Below are positions 47,149 to 58,810 of a stretch of DNA of 64,000 nucleotides, in pieces. The translations under genes were made by a program, and so were the position numbers. Each line of letters begins with the position of its first letter. Positions within the stretch are counted from its first letter, which is position 1. The DNA is from Malania oleifera (taxonomy: Eukaryota > Streptophyta > Magnoliopsida > Santalales > Ximeniaceae): NCBI RefSeq assembly GCF_029873635.1, contig NC_080418.1, positions 16,949,388-17,013,387 on the forward strand, given 5' to 3'. The notes below the pieces were generated by a model, which was not told the origin of the DNA, did not search any database, and saw only the letters and a program-made list of their open reading frames with translations.

Positions 47149-49645
47149 TGATAATTTGCATGTGACACTGTGCACGTCTACTTGCTGAGTTTTGTATTAT
47201 TTTCAAAAAAAAAGAAGAAGAAGAAAAAAGAAAGAGTATTGAGAATAGATGATTATGTCATAATTAACACTGACATATATCCTTCACATACTTGCATATA
47301 ACCTACGAATTACACACTTGAGTCATTTATGGGTAGTTTCTCCTTATATGACTTTGTAACTCCATGAGAATTGATTGGTAGTACGCTCGCATTAATTTGG
47401 CTATATAAACTCTTGTATTTACACGACATCTCATGAGGTTGAATAGACACATTCACGTGATTCATTGCACTTAGGGTTCTTTGTGAGTACTAAAAGAACA
47501 CCTGTGGCGAAAATGACACCTTGTGAGGTATCCTTGGGCTATTTATCGTCCTTTTGAGTGTTAACATCAAATTAGAGTTCATGGAACTCAGTTTTCTTTT
47601 CTTTTGGACGATTCTTTGTACATTAGTCTATGGTTTTTGACTTGCTAACCTAGAGGTGACATCTAGTGGGGAGATAAAAACCTAGGTCTTGTAGCTTACT
47701 CAAGATGTGAAGGCTGAGTCACCCCTAGAAATAGACTTTGTTCATGGACTACTGTTCGAGCTTAATTCCCATTAGTGGTATGAAGACAAGGAAAGAAGTG
47801 TAATGATTGTCCTAATTGACAATGAAAAGACAGAAATTGAAGAATGAGCAGAAAAAAGAATAAGAAAAATATAAATGCACATGAAATAAAAGATTAATAC
47901 CTGCTCCATAGAAATGCATAAGAAGTCATGGACACGACACATGCTCTCCACATATGAAGACTCTTCAACCACTTAATGCCTTAGATATATGCAAGCCTAT
48001 TTTGTGAATATAAGTTGATCTAGGGTGGCTTTGGTTGGACATGGCAAGTAGGTGAGAAGATGCTAGGGTGAAGGACCCGACACCTCACAAATAGGCTAGA
48101 TCCTTTTCAGACTAGTCCACTCCATATATTTAGCGTTTGTTCATTGGAATATGTGGGATGTTTGATCGTGACACTTCTCATCACGTATGACGTGTGAACC
48201 CATCCTTTTTGAGTGTTTTTGAGAGTATACCAGTTAAGACGAGTCAAAACGACCGTTCTGTAGGTGTCCATTGGTATCCTAGGTGTAACGAGTCATACAA
48301 ATTGCACATACCTTGAGATTTCGCCTGTTTATACTCGGATTTATACTACATTAACTCTGAATTGTATTGCTGGTTAACTTTATGTGAGTGTACTGTTCGT
48401 AATTGCTATATAACGATGAAACTTGCATGAATGACTTACTCGGAGTTGTGTGCATTGTATATGATGAGTTTGTGTGAAATTCGGTTATATCCATGTATGT
48501 AAAATGGTATGGTTGTGTCACATGTGTATTCATTTTATATTTGTTGGAGTTAGCATTTGTGGGTACCGCCCTAGAATTCATTCACATTATTTGTTAGAGA
48601 CTATCAAAACGTTAGTTAGGGGCGTGATTATGCGCTTAAATTGCGTAATTATGTATTTTAATTCATGCATTGAGGCTTATATTTTTAATTAATACCTAAT
48701 TACTCTCAATATTTTAACACTGTATCCTATTTATAATATTTGGGTTTTATTGAGTAATTTAAGAATTTTTAGTATTTTTTTATCACAAGAAAATTATTGG
48801 AAGCTAAAATCGGCACTGTTTCGTAATTTGAGCATAATTTTCTTGCTTAAGTTCCGATCGAGACGATTCAAAATTCTGGAGAATGCTGAGAAAGTGTCCT
48901 ATGACTTTTGTGTTTTGAGTTTCAAGAGATACGGGCTCTACGATGGTCCAAAGTGGACTTGTTCGCTGGGAAACAAAAAGAAGAAGAAAAGAAGAAATAA
49001 GAAAAAGAAAAAAATAATAATACCACATACCTTGATTTGACCTAGACATGCAGCCGGGTCCTCTCCATCTGTGCACTGGGTAGGGTAGCCTCCTCTCCCT
49101 CCCTTTATTTATTTTGTCTTTCTTCTTCTTCTAGCAGGCCGCCCCAGCACCCTCTCCTTCTTCTCCTTTCTCTCCCTTCTCCCGATTCTATCCTCCCTTC
49201 TCTCTGCCTCCTCTCTCCCTCTTCTCTACTTCCCTCTTTCCCTATCTTCTCTCCCTCTCCTCTCCCTCTCAAGTCCCCTCTCCTCATGGCTGTGCTGCTA
49301 TCGAGAATTGCTCCACCACTGCCGCTGCTACTACTTTCCTACCCGAACTCCCCATCCTCCCTTTCTCTCTTCCCTCTCCTCTCTTCTCTCTCCCTCTGCT
49401 TCGTGTGGCTTTTGGAACCTGAGGAACCTCCCTTGCTGCTGTCTTGCCATACCCGAAGCTGCTGTGCTGCCCACGGTTTTTGCTATTGCTGCTGAAGACC
49501 ACGACTGCTGTTGCTGGAAACTACCATTGCTTGGCCGAAGCTGCTGGTGGTGGTGCTGCTCAGTTCTTGGGTCCTTACTGCTCTGCTGGTTCCCCTGCTC
49601 TTTGCTGCCATCCACGCCTACTGCTTCTTCAAGACCCATACGGCC

Positions 49646-49683
<38 letters not shown>

Positions 49684-50374
49684 CCTTGTTACTTTTTAAT
49701 CTTTATTTAAATTTTGTTAACGTTAATTTCAATTTTTTTTGAAGTCTTTCTTTGGAATTTAAATACTTCTTGGGTTACATTTATTTATAAGTTCAGTTAA
49801 TTTCCAATATGAATTTTTATTATGTTTTAGTTTATTAAGTTTGATTAAATTTTGTTAATCTGTTATTGAAGTTTAGGTTAATTTATTTTTGTTTGAATCT
49901 ATTATAGGATTAATTTTAATTTGTTATGTTAATTAATTGGGTTAAGTTCAATTGTATAGTTGGTGTTTAATTTTATGGTTGAATGCTTCAATTAATCAAT
50001 AAAGTTTTGATTTTTAGGCTTTTGTCCAGAATTTCATATGTAGGATTTATTTATTGTCTAAATAGGATTTAATTACCACCATTCGTCTCTTGTTATTCTA
50101 AGCGTATTAGGTTATTATTTAATGTTTTAGTTTTAGGTTCATAAATAAAATTTCACGTTGTTTTAATTTCATTACAAAATCTCAAAAATCTCAGGAAATC
50201 GAATCTGAACTGTGTTCAGTAAAATTTTCTTTTCTTAATTTCTTTTAGAATTACACGAGTTTGGAATTAAAATATATTCCTTGAGGAGACGATCTGGCCC
50301 TTGGGCTAATTATTACGCAACTGAACTCTTATACTTGGGATAACCTTTGCACAGCTCGTTTTTCAAGTGAGTCA
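47149..50374 (+). repeat. 3' LTR of the Athila-like element
   Basis: About 3.2 kb from TGATAATTTG to GTGAGTCA. It has no coding content; the Leu/Ser/Cys-rich frames at 49286-49742 come from CT- and CTG-rich sequence. A CT microsatellite sits at 49650-49681. Confidence 0.8.
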
Positions 50375-50385
50375 TCATCTTCTTT

Positions 50386-51690
50386 CACTACAAAAATACT
50401 GGCTTTTAGTTACGAAAGTATTAGTGACAGTTTTAAAACCGTTACTAAAAGTTGGTATTAGTGACGATTTTAGTAGCCGTCACTAATACTTTCGTCACTA
50501 AAAACAGCGCGGTAAACAATTTTCACACGAAATTTTTTCCAAGAAAATATTAGCGATGATTCTAGGGTATTAGTGACAGATTAAATTCGTCACTAAAAGT
50601 CACTTATTAGTGACGACTAACAAACCATTATTACTAATATTTATGAATATATATAAAAAATTTAGTTAAGGGTATTAGTGACGAATTGGGAGATCCGTCG
50701 CTAATAATATGGTATTAGTGACGGTTTTGAAACTGTCACTACTAGTGCTTTTTATTTAAAAAATATTAAAAAAAAAAATTAGTTAAGATTATTAGTGACG
50801 GATTGAGAGACCTGTCACTAATAGTTTTTTATTTAAAAAATATAAAAAAAAATTTAGTTAAGAGTATTAGTGATGGTTTGGGAGAACCGTCACTAATGAT
50901 GGGGTAATAGTGACGGTTTTGAAACCGTCACTACTAGTGTTTTTATTTAAAAAATATATTAAAAAAATTAGTTAAGAGCATTAGTGACGGTTTCAAAACC
51001 GTCACTAATTTTTTTTTATTTAAAATATATAAAAAAAATTAGCTAAGAGTATTAGTGACGGTTTGGGAGAATCGTCACTAATAATGAGGTATTAGTGACG
51101 ATTTTGAAATCGTCATTACTAGTGTTTTTATTTAAAAAATATATTAAAAAAATTAGTTAAGAGCATTAGTGACGGATTGGGAGATCCGTCACTAATAATA
51201 AGGTATTAGTGACGGTTTCAAAACCGTCACTAATAGTTTTTTATTTTAAAAAAATAAAAAAAATTAATTGAGGATATTAGTGACGGATTGGGAGACCCGT
51301 CACTAATAATGGGGTATTATTGACGGTTTTGAAATAGTCACTACTAGTATTTTTATTTAAAAAATATATTAAAAAAATTAGTTAAGAGCATTAGTAACGG
51401 TTTGGGAGAACCATCACTAATAATAGGGTATTAGTGACGGTTTTGAAACCGTCACTACTAGCATTTTTATTTAAAAAATATTAAAAGAAAATTAGTTAAG
51501 GGTATTAGTGACGGATTGGGAGACCCGTCACTAATAATAGGGTATTAGTGACGGTTTTGAAACCATTACTAATAGTTTTTTATTTAAAAAAAATAAAAAA
51601 AATTTAGTTAATGGTATTAGTGACAGATTAGGAGACTTGTCACTAATAATAGCATATTAGTGACGGTTTTGAAGCTGTCACTGATGTTCG
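50386..51690 (+). mobile_element. CACTA transposon end with subterminal hairpin array
   Basis: The terminal sequence CACTACAAAAATACTGGC is the CACTA (En/Spm) inverted-repeat motif. It is followed by about 1.25 kb built from inverted copies of TTAGTGACGG. Such subterminal arrays bind the element's own proteins in En/Spm. No matching far end and no TNPD-like transposase are in the window, so this is a fragment or the start of a larger element interrupted further on. Confidence 0.8.
50640..51690. repeat. Tandem array of about ten double-hairpin units
   Basis: Units start at the AGTTAAG segment (near 50659, 50776, 50856, 50969, 51040, 51157, 51272, 51381, 51494 and 51606), with spacing mostly 109-117 bp and sometimes 71-80 bp when one hairpin is missing. 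Each full unit has hairpin A (arms TTAGTGACGG and CCGTCACTAA, loop about 10) and hairpin B (13-base arms TTAGTGACGGTTT and AAACCGTCACTAA, centre TG), then an AT-rich spacer. Confidence 0.88.
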
Positions 51691-51699
51691 AAATCTTAA

Positions 51700-51905
51700 A
51701 TTCCCACTTTCCCCAAATTTCTTCTTTCTCCTCCTACCTCCTTCTCCCTCCTGTGATTTCTTCTTTCCCCAAATTTCATTATGCTCCTCCCTCCTGCCCC
51801 TCCCTTCTTGCTCCTCCATGGACGCAGCGCAATCCTCCCGCCACTGAAACCGCGCGTCCCTAGTTTTCACTCCGCCCCACCCACCTCTCCCATTTTCCAT
51901 TTTCC

Positions 51906-51951
<46 letters not shown>

Positions 51952-52260
51952 GTATCTTCATGGCTACAACTTCTTGTTCTTCTGCTCTCTCCCTCACCCG
52001 CTCTCGCCCGCAGGCCACCCACCCGCGCCCTCCGCTTCTCTCTTGGTGGTGGCTCCGCCACCAGCTCGGAGGTCCTTCCGCTTTCCACCTCCACACCAAC
52101 AAGGGGTTTAGGGTTTAGACCTCGCCCCTCCCTCTCAATGTTCTCTGCTTGCGCGTTTACGACGATACTCCCCTCTCCCTATCCCTATCCCTATCCCTAT
52201 CCCCATCCCTCTCTTTTGATTATACAGAGATTTTTTCTTGCGATTCTGTTTGGAGTGTTT
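51700..52260 (+). other. Possible 5' part of a host gene
   Basis: A CT-rich leader (CT microsatellite 51911-51947) is followed by an ATG at 51960. The frame begins MATTSCSSALSLTRSRPQ, rich in Ser, Thr and Arg and resembling a plastid transit peptide; it stops after 53 codons within GGGTTTAGGGTTTAG at 52106-52120. That sequence is a telo-box-like element, common in 5' regions of plant housekeeping genes. Four CCCTAT repeats follow (52177-52200). The T-rich sequence afterwards looks like intron. No conserved domain is seen, so this is a guess. It could be the start of the gene whose PP2C exon lies at 63.8 kb. Confidence 0.25.
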
Positions 52261-53067
52261 CTTGACCTTTTTTTTTTGGGTTTTATAACGGAATGCCTAT
52301 TGAATAGTGCTTATTGTTATGGTCATTTATTTTCTTTTATCAGGGATTCTGTGCTTTATGCTTGTAGTGTCCTCCTTGGATAAAAAAAAAATGTGCTTTG
52401 ATTTCTTGTGATTTTGTTTAGAATTCTTGTATTTTATTGGCATTACACCATTTCTTTATTATTGTTCTTTGAAAAGAAAATTTCATCTTCATTTATTTCC
52501 TAAAAATCAATTCTATGGGATTTTCTGTACTTTATGTCCGTAGTGTCCTTGTTGAGTTAAGAATGCTCTCTTTCATTTAGTTTTTTTGGTTTAGAATTCA
52601 GTTAAACAGGATATGCATTTTATCCATTTTAGTGGCTCAGTTGAACTACTACTACATAAATAATGAACTAACTTTAATAAATAGTCTTTATAGTTAAGAG
52701 TGGATTATGCATCAGCATGGCCTTAATTTGGGGCTCATGAATTGATCCTAGCTGGTTGTTGATGGATGGTATCAAACTTTGGGATGCATTATTGAGTTTT
52801 GAGATGCAAAAAAAAAAAAAGCTCATAGTGTGCTTTGCAGTTTGCACCATTTTAGAATTAATAAATTGCCTCGTTGCCCTCCCCCCCCCCCTTTTTAATT
52901 TGGTCTCAATTTTTTGCACCAGTTGTGGAAATCCAAGTCCTGGATTAAAGGCTTCCATCAATACAATACACTCATACTAATAGATAATATTTAGAAACAT
53001 AAATTTCATGACTCGAATTTAAATTTATGAATTTAAAAAAGATTCAATAATATAATTTTTGGGGTCA
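52261..53067. other. T-rich, intron-like or intergenic sequence
   Basis: No coding motif. Homopolymers occur at 52380-52390, 52808-52820 and 52881-52890. Two related segments near 52330-52385 and 52510-52570 (GGGATTCTGTGCTTTATGC and GGATTTTCTGTACTTTATGT, each followed by GTAGTGTCC) look like a local duplication. Confidence 0.5.
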
Positions 53068-53565
53068 GAATGTGTGACGACCTTCTTAATTTTCACATTT
53101 TTTTTTTATATAAAATCAATATCATAATTCCTAGCTCAGCAGGTCATCATACACCTGGACCCGTGGGTACTAGAGATACATCAGAACATTTAACGGAAGC
53201 CTAGGCAGCAGAAAATATACAATCATATACATACCATCATGTCATACATCACAATACCAGAGTTGTTACAATTACTGTATCTCAGTATATACATCCCAAA
53301 AATCATATCTAAGGACATTCCCCAAAAAATCTATCTATCCCTACAAAAACTTACCCTTCAAAAAGGGCAGATACACAACACTATATCAGCGGGGCTTTTC
53401 CCGCTCACCTATCTAGGGCTCCTGAAAAGTTTATTAAATTTAGGGGTGAGACACCTCTCAGTAAGGGAAATAAACTAATAGTAGTGTCTGACAACATGAG
53501 TATTTCGTATTATACACATATCATACATAACATGTACAGTAGCTGTTTTATCAAATCTAGAAAAC

Positions 53566-53605
<40 letters not shown>

Positions 53606-54084
53606 CAAAACATGGCAGAATATACTGCATTTTCATAATATATCTCATCTCATATCATAATAATAATAACATAAAAACAATCCTGGTGGGTTAGTTGGCT
53701 GTTGTCATGTATTACCCCCACATGACTGGGTTGTGTGGCTCGAAGGCGGGACCTGACAATGGTTGGCCGACCACTGCCAAGTCAAACATACAGTCTGTAA
53801 GTCCGATGGGCCTGCCTGACCTGGTCCGTACACTAGGATCAATCACACACTCTTCTTAAAAGCCACATCGACCATCCAATCTCACACCACTCCGTATAGC
53901 GGCGTTAACACAAATATCATAATCACGAAGACCATGGACACATAGCAACGGTACCGTGCAAGTGCTAGACTAAACCAAGCCAACCAGGTTCTGATATCAT
54001 ATAACATATACTAAAACTGTGATACATAGATATCTCATATCATTTATTTTCAACTCAATCATATCATTTTGCATATATACGTGT

Positions 54085-54300
54085 ATCATGAAAATCATTG
54101 GCCTGTACGCCGGTATTACACATTTTATCATAACTCGGCCCACACGCCGGCAAATCATAACACAACCCGTATGCTGGCAAATCACATCATAGCATGGCCC
54201 GTACGCCGGCAAACATAGCACAGCCCGTACGCTGGCAAATCACATCATAGCACGACTCGTGTGCTGACAAATCACATCATAAAAATCTCAGCCCGTACAC
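54085..54300 (-). repeat. CGTACG minisatellite in the Tekay LTR
   Basis: About seven units of 26-35 bp built on GCCCGTACGCCGGCAAATCA, then CATCATAGCAC; variants such as GTATGCTGG show CG to TG changes. The other LTR has the equivalent array at 61345-61525. Confidence 0.85.
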
Positions 54301-54939
54301 CGATTTTTCCAATATAAAAATCCGTATCATGATCACAATTCCATAATCAGTATCTCATAACATTTTATACTCATGCCACACTAAACAGATTTTCCACATA
54401 TTTAACATATCATCATTTTAATCGTATTTCCCAAATATAAATCATATATAAATCATATATTTATATATATATATATATATATATATAAACATACTTTCTT
54501 TGCAGAAATCAAGTGCTATAAATATACTACATTTTTCATAAGATACTAGCTTAGTTTATCCACTTACCTGACTATCGAGAAAGCCCCCAAAATAATCTAG
54601 TCTAACTCCCGTAGGTTTTTTGACCAATACCCTGAAACTGAAAATTCCCAATATTAAACTTTAGTATTTTCATGCGTACATCATTTCTTACAACTACCAT
54701 AAGATCAAATTTGTCTTAAAAAGCCTTTCCTCAACTTAGGGATGATTTCCTACTTCGTTTCACCAACGATCCGCTTCGGTAAACTTGCAGAGAACTTTAC
54801 CAGGAACGTCGTGATGACTTCGGTTTGTCGATCCGGCGTAAAACTGGCCGGAAACGAAGAGGGAAGGAGAGAGAGTCGTAGGAGAGAGAGAGAGAGGCGC
54901 TGAAAATAACAAAATATCTCGATTTTCCTCTATTTATAC

Positions 54940-55115
54940 TACCAAATTCATCGATGAATCCTTTAGTAAATTTGTCGACGAAGCCCTGTGTTCGTTGACG
55001 AAATTCAGAGCAGTCCAAATGGTCTCTCGGTATTTCCTCGTCGATGAAGCTCTGTGTTCGTCGACGAAATCCTTAAAGCCTTCGTCGACGAAACCCTGTG
55101 TTCGTCGATGAAACT
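54940..55115 (-). repeat. TTCGTCGACGAA palindrome array in the Tekay LTR
   Basis: Seven copies or near-copies of the 12-bp palindrome TTCGTCGACGAA, spaced alternately by CCCTGTG and longer linkers. The partner array in the other LTR (62165-62365) has about eight. On the element strand these lie about 80-260 bp into the LTR, that is, in U3. Confidence 0.9.
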
Positions 55116-55196
55116 TGGCAGCTTTCCTTTTATTCCTGTTTCCATTTTTCCTTCCTTTTTATTATCTAAATTCCACCTTTTATTTGGGTCATTACA

Positions 55197-55208
55197 TTCT
55201 CCCCTCCT
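55197..55208 (-). other. Tekay polypurine tract
   Basis: On the minus strand AGGAGGGGAGAA directly precedes the 3' LTR start TGTAATGACCC. Confidence 0.85.
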
Positions 55209-55454
55209 TATAAAATTTCATCCTCGAAATTTACTATTCACTAAACTCATCATCCCTTAACAAGAAAAGGGGTCTACTTATTTTATTACCTACCCTCACT
55301 TATGGCGGAGGAATGCCATGGTTACATCCCGAGTTCTGGGAGATTACACAAACAAAAGAAAACTTCTCCCACAACTAATATGCTACACTAATTATACCAT
55401 TACATGTACGTGCAAAAGAAAACTACCTAACCACTTACATTTTATCCAATCAAA

Positions 55455-55875
55455 CTTCTCGAAATAAATGTGGATACCTCTGCTTCATCTGCTCCTCGGA
55501 CTCTCAAGAAGCTTCTTCAATTGCGTGATTTCTCCACAAAACTTTTACCTGAGGAATCTTCTTGTTACGTAACTCCTGTACTTTCTTATTCAGAATTTGT
55601 ATTGGTACCTCCTCATACACCAGTGAATCACTAAGCTCCAACTCATCATAACTGATGATATGAGAAGGATCTGGGATGTATTTCCTTAACATAGCAACAT
55701 GGAATACGTTGTGAATCTTGGATAACGCAGGTGGTAAAGCTAGCCTGTCGGCTACCGGTCCCACTTTATCTAGAATCTCAAATGGACCGATAAACCTAGG
55801 ACTAAGGTTACCCTTCTTCCCAAATCGCATAACCCCTTTCATCGAAGCTATCTTCAAAAATACATGATCACCCAC
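55455..55875 (-). pseudogene. Tekay integrase C-terminus and chromodomain-like end
   Basis: A 123-codon open stretch starts with GDHVFLKIASMKGVMRFGKK and SPRFIGPFEILDKVG, the GPF/Y module of chromovirus integrases, then IHNVFHVAMLRKYIPDPSH. It ends VYEEVPIQILNKKVQELRNK and KVLWRNHAIEEAS, the chromodomain-like tail that in chromoviruses helps direct integration to heterochromatin. A stop replaces the expected Trp near the end, and the sequence continues weakly to YPHLF. The frame is separated from the integrase core by one stop near 55920. Confidence 0.85.
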
Positions 55876-55920
55876 GTCAAACTCTAAATTCCTGCGGCGA
55901 TGGTAAGCATAACTCTTCTG

Positions 55921-56772
55921 TTAGCTCTGAGCTGCACTAATCCTGTCCCTGATAAGCTGAACCTTATCACGCGCTTGCTGCAAAAGCTCAGGCCCCACTA
56001 CTCGCTGTTCACCCACTTCATCCCAAAACAAAGGAGATCGACATCTCCTACCATATAAAGCTTCAAAAGGTGTCATGCCAATACTGGACTGATAACTGTT
56101 ATTATACGCAAACTCTACCAGCGGCCTGAACTGAGTCCAACTACCCCCAAAGTCTAATACGCACGCATGGAGTATGTCCTCTAGTATCTGTATCGTCCTC
56201 TCAGTCTGCCCATCTGACTGTGGATGAAATGTCGTGCTAAACGATAACTGAGACCTCAGAGCCTCCTGCAAGCTCCTCCAAAATCATGACGTGAATCGCG
56301 GGTCTCGATCTGACACAATAGATACAGGCACCCCATGAGAACGAACTATCTCCTGAATGTAAATCTCCGCCAAACGGCTGAGGGAGTAGCTGATCTTGAT
56401 AGGTATAAAGTGGGCGGTCTTAATCAAACGGTCAACAATCACCTAGAGGACATTCTGGCCATGTAATGTCATCGGCAGTCCTGACACGAAGTCCATAGAT
56501 ATATGATCCCACTTCCATTCTAGGATAAATAACGGCTGCAATTGCCCTGTCGACTTCTGGTGCTCAGCCTTCACCTGCTAGCACGTCAAACACTGGGCTA
56601 CATACTCAGCAATCTCTCTCTTCATACCGCTCCACCAATACGACTCTCGCAGATCCCTGTACATCTTCGTACTACCAGGATGAACGATATACAAGGATCT
56701 GTGAGCCTCTTCTAAAATAATCTTCGTGATCTCGGTATCAGTAGGAACGCATAATATGGAACGGAACCGCAA
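55921..56772 (-). pseudogene. Tekay integrase core
   Basis: The zinc-binding N-terminus reads EEAHRSLYIVHPGSTKMYRD and ends VAQCLTC (HHCC pattern). The core follows: [15 protein letters not shown] (first Asp), [13 protein letters not shown] (second Asp) and FHPQSDGQTERTIQILEDIL (Glu), then FAYNNSYQSSIGMTPFEALY and GRRCRSPLFWDEVG. Stops interrupt it, including one after CLTC where Gln is expected. All three catalytic acids are retained. Integrase inserts the element's DNA into the host genome. Confidence 0.9.
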
Positions 56773-56814
56773 AGCTCCATCATTTGCAATACTGAAATCT
56801 TCCCCCTGACCATT

Positions 56815-57560
56815 CTATACTCTGTCTATCACCTCTGCTAATTTTGGGTCTTCCTTCTGGGAGGCTTTAATTCTTTCTTGTAGAGTAGGTTGTACTATTA
56901 AGCTGGCAATACACACTGGAAGGTCACTCTCTACTAACTCTATGTCGAGTCTCTCCAGATCCATCATGATCAGATGCTGGATCTCCATAGCTGCCAACAC
57001 TGGTTCTTTGGATTTCCTGCTCAACGCATTAGCTACCACGTTTGCTTTCCCCAGGTGATAACTGATGGTACAATCAAAATCCTTTATCAGTTCCATTCAC
57101 CTTCTCTGCCTCATATTCAGTTCCTTCTGCGTGAAGAAGTACTTTAAGCTTTTGTGGTTAGAGAAAATCTCACACTGCTCGCCGTACATATAATGCCTCC
57201 AAATTTTCAATGCGTGTACCACTGCAGCCAATTCAAGATCATGTGTAGGGTAGTTCTTTTCATATTCTTTCAACTGCTTGGACGCATACGCCACTACCCT
57301 ACCATGCTGCATCAACACATAGCCAAGTCCCTTCAAAGACGCATCAGTGTAAATAGTATAACCCTCACCCCAAACGGGATGATCAACACTAGCGTTGTGA
57401 CTAACCTCTGCTTCAGCTCCTGAAAACTCTACTCACAGCTATCGTCCCACTGAAATTTGACATTCTTCCTCGTCAATCGTGTCAAAGGTCCTGACAGGGT
57501 TGAGAATCCCTTAACGAAACGGTGATAATAGCCAACTAGCCCCAAGAAACTCCTGATCTC
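56815..57560 (-). pseudogene. Tekay RNase H
   Basis: 57560-57340 holds the RT-RNase H connection (frame-broken: [24 protein letters not shown]). 57336-57097 reads [40 protein letters not shown] and [20 protein letters not shown]. 57096-56815 gives DFDCTISYHLGKANVVANAL, then SRK, the C-terminal Asp-containing motif in which the usual ADAL is ANAL. Loss of that Asp would impair catalysis. Confidence 0.88.
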
Positions 57561-57581
57561 CTGGACATTTCTTGGTCTAGC

Positions 57582-58472
57582 CTAATTCACTACCGCCTTA
57601 ATCTTGCTAGGATCCACAGAAATACCGTGTCCAAATATAACATGTCCCAAGAACACGACCTTCTCAAGCCAGAATTCACATTTACTGAACTTGGCGTACA
57701 ACTTCTTTTCCCGAAGTGTTTGCAGAACCCACCTCAAGTGTGTCTTATGCTCCTCATAGCTCCTCGAATAGACCAGTACATCATCAATAAAAACAACAAC
57801 AAAATGGTCTAGGTATTGGTGGAAAACTCTATTCATCAAGTTCATAAATACAGCAGGAGCATTCATCAAACCAAACGGTATAACGAGAAACTCGAAATGC
57901 CCGTACCTGGTCCTGAAGGCCATCTTCAGAACGTCTTATGCTTTCACTTTTACCTGATGGTAGTCAGGTCTAAGGTCAATCTTCGAATACACCCATGTAC
58001 CCTGGAGCTGGTCAAACAAATGGTCGATATGGGGTAGAGGATACTTTTTCTTGATTGTCACTTTATTAATCTCTCTATAGTCTATACACATCCTCATGGT
58101 CCCGTCTTTCTTCTTCACAATTGAAACTGGAGCTCCCTACGGGGATACATTGGGTCGTATGAAGCCTTTATCAAGAAGATCTTGCAATTGATTCTTCAAC
58201 TTTGCTAACTCAACTGGCGCCATCCGGTACGGTACTTTAGAAATCGGCGCTGTATCGAAAAGTAAATCAATAAAGAAATATATCTCATGATCGGGTGGCG
58301 AGCCTGGTAACTCATTTGGGAAAACATCTGTAAACTCCTTTACTATAGGCGTGCTAGCAAGTTTCAATTCATTTTCTGACATCTCCTTTACAACAGCCAC
58401 AAACCCCTGACAACCACTCAGCAGTAATCTTCTAGCTTGAACAGCTGAAACTAGCTGGGGCGGGGATTGCAC
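57582..58472 (-). pseudogene. Tekay reverse transcriptase
   Basis: Three open pieces cover the domain. 58472-58137 has EFTDVFPNELPGSPPDHEIY and PYRMAPVELAKLKNQLQDLL. 58118-57936 has [20 protein letters not shown] and [15 protein letters not shown] (first catalytic Asp). 57923-57582 has [20 protein letters not shown] and [18 protein letters not shown] (FIDD catalytic box), then [18 protein letters not shown] stop replaces the Trp of the usual PWG motif, and another stop precedes DVLKMAF. The catalytic residues are intact. Confidence 0.92.
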
Positions 58473-58488
58473 TCACGACCCTACGAAC

Positions 58489-58735
58489 TTAAATTCTGCT
58501 TTCCCCGGAGGTCTGAAGATCACTTCTCATGTTCGGCAATCTATGGCTGGTAAAATTGGTCGTTAGCCAATCCTTGCCAAATATAACATCGAACCCGTGC
58601 ATGTCTAACATTATCAGATCAACAGACAAGGTCTTTCCTTGAATATCAACTAGACAACCTTGGAGCACCCTACTACACCTCACTACCGACCCAGTCGGTG
58701 TAGATACCAACAATTCAAACTTCTAATAGTTGTGT
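58489..58735 (-). pseudogene. Tekay aspartic protease, C-terminal part
   Basis: The open stretch reads VSTPTGSVVRCSRVLQGCLV and SVDLIMLDMHGFDVIFGKDW, then LTTN, which is the second half of the chromovirus retropepsin. The first half with the catalytic Asp (ALFDSGAxxSF type) is visible just upstream on the minus strand (58810-58740, including IALFDSGAMHSFVS) after a frame change. Confidence 0.82.
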
Positions 58736-58810
58736 TTCAGCCCCAGATAATTTAACACACCTCGAAGATACAAACGAGTGCATAGCTCCTGAATCAAATA
58801 ATGCAATGAC

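Larger units (their letters stand above)
44164..50374 (+). mobile_element. Athila-like non-autonomous gypsy element: gag remnant, no pol, long LTRs
   Basis: 44164-45147 and 49382-50374 are clearly the same sequence and are the 3' ends of two LTRs. The first is followed by TTTTTGGCGCCGTTACCAGAG, the Athila/Tat-type primer site. The second LTR starts after TTGGGGGGG as TGATAATTTGC (47149) and is about 3.2 kb. The internal region is only about 2 kb and encodes a broken gag with no PR, RT or IN. The 5' LTR is truncated at 44164, so no target duplication can be tested. Confidence 0.82.
53073..55196 (-). repeat. Tekay-type 3' LTR
   Basis: On the plus strand it starts TGTGACGACC and ends GGGTCATTACA. 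It holds a TA microsatellite (53569-53606), a minisatellite (54085-54300) and a palindrome array (54940-55115). Confidence 0.95.

Noticed and set aside
54085..54300. Regular repeats with spacers, CRISPR-like at first glance
   Set aside because: Units and spacers are all related, the array is inside a plant LTR and is repeated in the partner LTR.
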